This document shows positions 6,698-9,768 of a stretch of DNA of 9,768 nucleotides, piece by piece. Each line of letters opens with the position of its first letter. The first letter of the stretch is position 1. This DNA comes from an uncultured Collinsella sp. (GTDB taxonomy: Bacteria > Actinomycetota > Coriobacteriia > Coriobacteriales > Coriobacteriaceae). The notes beneath the pieces were generated by a model that had not been told where the DNA came from, did no database searches, and saw only the letters and a list, made by a program, of their open reading frames with translations. The position numbers and the translations under genes are program-made. The stretch spans positions 1 to 9,768 of the forward strand of contig URZB01000044.1 in assembly GCA_900552295.1 (NCBI GenBank). The letters run 5' to 3'.

Positions 6698-7706
6698 ACT
6701 CGTGCACCGTCCTTTCAATGAGGTGGTTCCACGCCTGCTTGAGCGATTTGGGGGCCATGGGCCTCATGCCGTCCATGGCGTGGGCCATGCAAAATGAGGC
6801 GGCGGCTTCAAGGTCGCGCACGTCAACGGTCCAGATCCATCCCGCATCGGTGTGTGTGAGCTCACCTCGCCCGCGCGTGAGGCCGTTGATCATATCGATC
6901 TGCGTCTGAGGGGCGAACGAGAACGTGGCTGCAACGGGCGGTCGGTCGGCGAAATCGAATTCAAAGAACAGATAGTCGTTGAGATTGAAGTCCGCAGGGA
7001 TGGCGTAGGCCTTCGAAGGACGCCATGCGCGAACGATACGGTCGCAGCGGAATGTCCTGATGTCGTCGGTGACATTGTCGAGGCCGCAGAAGTACGCCAC
7101 GCCCTCGCGTTCGAACATGCCGTAGACACAGACGGTACGTTCTTTCTGCTCGCCGCGTCCGTTCTGATATAAAAATCGCAGCGCGCATCGCTCGGCAAAG
7201 GCGCTCCATACCGCATCGACGGTGGGAGAGCGGCGGATCGGTACTTCGTCCACCGTCGTCCTGCCGGTGAGGTAGGCAATTTTGGAGCGAATATCGGCAA
7301 GCGGCGCGGCAAAGGTGGAAGAGCCGGCCGCTAGCGTCTGGTCGATGGCGTTGAGTAGGATATCGGCGTCGTCTGCGGTGATGAGGCCGCCTGCAGCAAA
7401 CGTGTGCTCGCGGTCGATTGTCCACGAGCTTTCCTCGGTCTCCTGCGCACCGGCGGGGCGAACCTCCTTGATTAAGATGCCACGCTCGAGCAGTTTGTCA
7501 CGATCGCGCCGAAACTTGCGCTTATCCGAGTCGATATTGCCCGAGCCATATCCCAGGTCAGAATCCAAGACGATCTGCTCGGTCGTCAGCGGTTCGGGGG
7601 AGCTGTTGAGCACAAAGAAAAGATTGAGGATGCGCTGAGCCGTTTTATCGAAACCGGGCTCCGAATTCCCCTTTTTAATTGTCGCGGTCGCGTCGCTTGC
7701 CGTCAT
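6684..7706 (-). CDS. WYL-domain transcriptional regulator, PafB-like (first gene of tandem pair)
   Basis: This 340-residue predicted regulator starts at ATG 7706 with GAGGA 4-5 nt upstream on the minus strand. Residues 20-85 form the N-terminal winged helix-turn-helix (TAQRILNLFFVLNSSPEPLT, then SDKRKFRRDRDKLLERGI). Residues about 160-240 are the WYL domain, here YFCGLDN at 205-211, a variant of the WYL motif, with RTFRCDRI at 217-224. The arginines of this segment are part of the proposed ligand pocket in the family. The C-terminal part (255-330) matches the WCX extension. It shares only general architecture with the downstream WYL gene, as expected for an old PafB/PafC-type pair. Transcription would come from the 7707-7904 region, divergent from the M28-type gene. 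What it senses cannot be told from sequence; single-stranded DNA is the known cue for mycobacterial PafBC. Confidence 0.86.
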   Translation of the reverse strand: MTASDATATIKKGNSEPGFDKTAQRILNLFFVLNSSPEPLTTEQIVLDSDLGYGSGNIDSDKRKFRRDRDKLLERGILIKEVRPAGAQETEESSWTIDREHTFAAGGLITADDADILLNAIDQTLAAGSSTFAAPLADIRSKIAYLTGRTTVDEVPIRRSPTVDAVWSAFAERCALRFLYQNGRGEQKERTVCVYGMFEREGVAYFCGLDNVTDDIRTFRCDRIVRAWRPSKAYAIPADFNLNDYLFFEFDFADRPPVAATFSFAPQTQIDMINGLTRGRGELTHTDAGWIWTVDVRDLEAAASFCMAHAMDGMRPMAPKSLKQAWNHLIERTVHEYARA

Positions 7707-7904
7707 AGAGTCCTCGCATGAGAAGGTGGTTTGCTGCCATGATTTTAGTCCGATATGGAGATTAGGCTATATCCTTGTCCGCTCGAGGCGTTAAGATGGC
7801 CCGAATTCGGTCGTTTGCGCTCGCTCGGGGTATACTTTCGACTATATACGGTTCTAATGTGCATGCATTGGGCCTATTTGTTGGATTATGGATGTGGAGC
7901 GCAC
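7707..7904. promoter_or_regulatory. Divergent intergenic regulatory region between WYL operon and M28-type gene
   Basis: This 198-nt non-coding spacer holds the start signals of two divergent units. On the plus strand, GGAG at 7896-7899 precedes ATG 7905 by 5 nt. TATACT at 7831-7836 and TATATA at 7843-7848 are AT-rich -10 candidates without good -35 partners. TTGTCCGCT at 7775-7783, then 8 nt and TAAGAT at 7792-7797, resembles a PafBC-type promoter. On the minus strand, TTAACG (7794-7789) and TATAGC (7771-7766) are 17 nt apart and could serve the WYL operon, though both are weak. A perfect 10-bp palindrome CCGAATTCGG lies at 7801-7810 and an 8-bp TGCATGCA at 7860-7867; either could be an operator or chance. 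I see no reading frame with a ribosome binding site inside it. Confidence 0.45.
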
Positions 7905-9768
7905 ATGGCGAACACCCAGAACTATATTAACCACCTGCTGCAGAACACCGGCATTACGCCGGCATGCAGCGAAGAAGAGCGCTTGGCTGCCGAGGATATC
8001 GCTCAGATCTTCCGCAACCACGGCTTTGACCCCGAGGTTCAGGAGTTCAATGCCCCGGCGCCCAGTAGATTGGCATTTGCCGTTACCGGTATTCTTGCGT
8101 TTGCCGGCGCCCTGCTGATGGGCATCGGCGGCGGTATCGGCTTGGTCGGCACCTTGCTGGCCATTGTCGGCGCCGTTCTTTACGTGCTCGAGCGCACGGG
8201 CCACCCCGTGGTTTCGCGCCTGGGCAAGACGGGCGTGAGCCAAAATGTCATCGCCTACCACAAGGCCTCGGGCCCGCTCGCGTCTCCGCGCAACCGCCCG
8301 GTGGTCGTTGTCGCGCACTACGACTCTCCCCGTGCTGAGCTGCTCGCCCGCGAGCCCTATGCTTCGTATCGTGCGCTCATCGCCAAGCTGTTGCCCGTTG
8401 CCACGATTGCCCCTGCTGCCGTTGCCATCCTGCGTATCCTGCCGCTCCCCGGCGCGCTCAAGGTTCTGCTGTGGATTGTCGCGATCCTCGCTTCCCTCGT
8501 TGCACTTGCCAACGCGGCGAACATCATCTCTAACCGCCACGTTCTTCCCTATACGTCCGGCGCGGTGTGCAACAAGTCTTCTGTCGCCGCTATGCTCGGC
8601 GTTATGGACAACGTTGCTCCCTTCCAGGGCGAGAACGAGTTTCCCGACGATGTTCCGTTCGATACCTATTTTGGGGAGCAGAAACGTCGTGCCGAGGAAG
8701 TGGCGCGCGCGGCGGCGGAGTATGCCGCGGCCCAGCAGCAAAACGACTACGGCAACACCATCGAGTACGAAGAGCCTACCTACGCCGAGGACGAGTTCGG
8801 TCAGCCGATTGCTCCCGACGCTCAAACCGAGCCCGAACAGGGCGAGGCTTTCGACGAGCAGATCGAGGGCTTTGAGGGTGCGTCTGCCGACGAGACGCTG
8901 ATTGGCGCCATTGTGCCCGAGGATCAGAATCAGGCTGTCCAGGCCGAAGAGTTCAATGACGAGGTTTCCGCTGCCGAGCCGGTGGAGGAGCCTGTCGCGG
9001 CCGAGCCCGAGCCCAAGCTCTATCGCAATGCCGCCGGCAACATCCGCTTTGGTTCGGATGCCATCCGTGCGCTCGGAATGCTTCCCGAGTCCTGCACGCT
9101 CGATTACGAGGAGGGCGAGGAGCCGACGTTTGAGCCCGAGCCTGCCCCCGTCGTGGCTGCACCTGCGCCCGCTGTCACCGTGGATGATGAGTCTGCCGCG
9201 GTTGCCGCTGCCGTTGCCGAGCCCGAGGCGGTGTCCGCGATCGATCCCGCGGCAGGACTGGACATTTTGGCTCCCGCCGCGCCGGCGCAAGACGTTGCGG
9301 ACGAGTCTGACGACGATTACGTTGAACAGCCGAGGCGCGTGTCTTACGAGAGCGATACTGATTTCTCGGCCGAGATTCCCGCGGCAACGCCCCATGCCGA
9401 CATTGCATCCGCGTTCTCGTCGATTGGCGCCAGCGCTTCCAACTTCTTTAAGGGTGCGCTTGCAAAGGGCAAGAAATTTGTCGACGATTTCGAGGAGAAG
9501 CGCGCTGCCGCACGCGAGGCTGCCGAGCAGGAGGCTATCGCTCAGCAGCAGGCGGCCGAGGCGGCACGTGAGCGCGCGGCGCAAGAGTTCGAGCAGAACG
9601 AGGCTATGCAGTCCGTACCCGTCGACGCTGCCGAAGCTACAACGTCTTTCGAGGCTCAGCAGCACGTCGATAGCACCATGTCGTTTGATGCCGCGCAGTT
9701 CGATTCCACGATAACGTTTGAAAAGCAAGGTACCGCGATTGCCGAGCCCCTTCCTGCTTCCGATGAGC
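7905..9768 (+). CDS. Membrane-associated M28-type peptidase homologue with large disordered insertion (3' end outside window)
   Basis: There are 621 codons without a stop, running off the window. The N-terminus (residues 22-49, SEEERLAAEDIAQIF...VQEF) matches the start of M28 aminopeptidase-like proteins. A membrane hairpin follows (about 55-73 and 77-95), then SQNVIAYH and RPVVVVAHYDSP, with H138 and D140 as expected metal-site residues. A second hydrophobic hairpin (about 157-207) is inserted before GAVCNKSSVAAML at 219-231, which aligns with the family motif GANDNASGVAALL but has C222 where the metal-bridging Asp belongs. From about residue 240 the chain is acidic and rich in Ala, Glu, Pro and Gln, with a short ordered-looking island (371-401), a helical charged stretch (515-570) and short T-x-[ST]-F repeats (579-606). 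The later M28 Glu-Glu motif is not seen; it may lie beyond the window or be lost. Activity is uncertain. Confidence 0.75.
   Translation, partial: MANTQNYINHLLQNTGITPACSEEERLAAEDIAQIFRNHGFDPEVQEFNAPAPSRLAFAVTGILAFAGALLMGIGGGIGLVGTLLAIVGAVLYVLERTGHPVVSRLGKTGVSQNVIAYHKASGPLASPRNRPVVVVAHYDSPRAELLAREPYASYRALIAKLLPVATIAPAAVAILRILPLPGALKVLLWIVAILASLVALANAANIISNRHVLPYTSGAVCNKSSVAAMLGVMDNVAPFQGENEFPDDVPFDTYFGEQKRRAEEVARAAAEYAAAQQQNDYGNTIEYEEPTYAEDEFGQPIAPDAQTEPEQGEAFDEQIEGFEGASADETLIGAIVPEDQNQAVQAEEFNDEVSAAEPVEEPVAAEPEPKLYRNAAGNIRFGSDAIRALGMLPESCTLDYEEGEEPTFEPEPAPVVAAPAPAVTVDDESAAVAAAVAEPEAVSAIDPAAGLDILAPAAPAQDVADESDDDYVEQPRRVSYESDTDFSAEIPAATPHADIASAFSSIGASASNFFKGALAKGKKFVDDFEEKRAAAREAAEQEAIAQQQAAEAARERAAQEFEQNEAMQSVPVDAAEATTSFEAQQHVDSTMSFDAAQFDSTITFEKQGTAIAEPLPASDE

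Noticed and set aside
6697..6718. TTG 6718 as the start of the second WYL gene
   Set aside because: No Shine-Dalgarno sequence precedes it; AAAGGA lies between it and ATG 6697.
7854..9728. A 624-codon open reading frame on the minus strand opposite the M28-type gene
   Set aside because: The translation is Leu/Arg/Gly-rich without recognisable domains. The plus frame has a ribosome binding site, M28 landmarks and membrane segments. High-GC codon bias often leaves such antisense frames open.

Overview
The window looks like an origin-proximal stretch of a Gram-positive actinobacterial chromosome. A gut Coriobacteriia member of the Collinsella type is my best guess, inferred from gene content and style rather than from any marker gene. 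The supporting signs are a chromosomal parB with a parS-like site beside it, strong AGGAGG-type ribosome binding sites, a tandem pair of WYL-domain regulators of the PafB/PafC kind, an exonuclease-bearing DinG, and mostly 60-70% GC coding sequence. No mobile element, CRISPR array, tRNA or rRNA was seen.

Layout. (1) 2-593, plus strand: the 3' end of parB, then an 84-residue membrane-anchored YtxH-like protein whose start overlaps the end of parB. (2) 594-791: a convergent intergenic region with a rho-independent terminator for each flanking transcript and a parS-like 16-mer. (3) 792-1844, minus strand: rlmN, the 23S rRNA/tRNA adenine C2 methyltransferase. (4) 1845-1929: a short divergent spacer with candidate promoters. 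(5) 1930-5783, plus strand: ddl (D-Ala-D-Ala ligase) and a DinG-family exonuclease-helicase, overlapping by 7 nt. (6) 7706-5780, minus strand: two overlapping WYL regulator genes, the second running tail to tail into dinG with overlapping stop codons. (7) 7707-7904: a divergent regulatory region. (8) 7905 to the window end, plus strand: an open-ended gene for an unusual membrane M28-type peptidase homologue.

How the genes may work together. ParB and the parS-like site belong to chromosome segregation. Ddl makes a peptidoglycan precursor. DinG and the PafBC-like pair are both tied to DNA damage in other bacteria, and here they share a junction. The WYL operon and the M28-type gene share a divergent intergenic region holding a sequence that resembles a PafBC-type promoter. 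That suggests, but does not prove, that the regulators control their neighbour.

The most unusual object is the M28-type protein. It carries recognisable peptidase landmarks, but two membrane hairpins sit inside the family fold, the expected metal-bridging aspartate appears to be cysteine, and a disordered region of more than 370 residues begins where the next catalytic motif should be.
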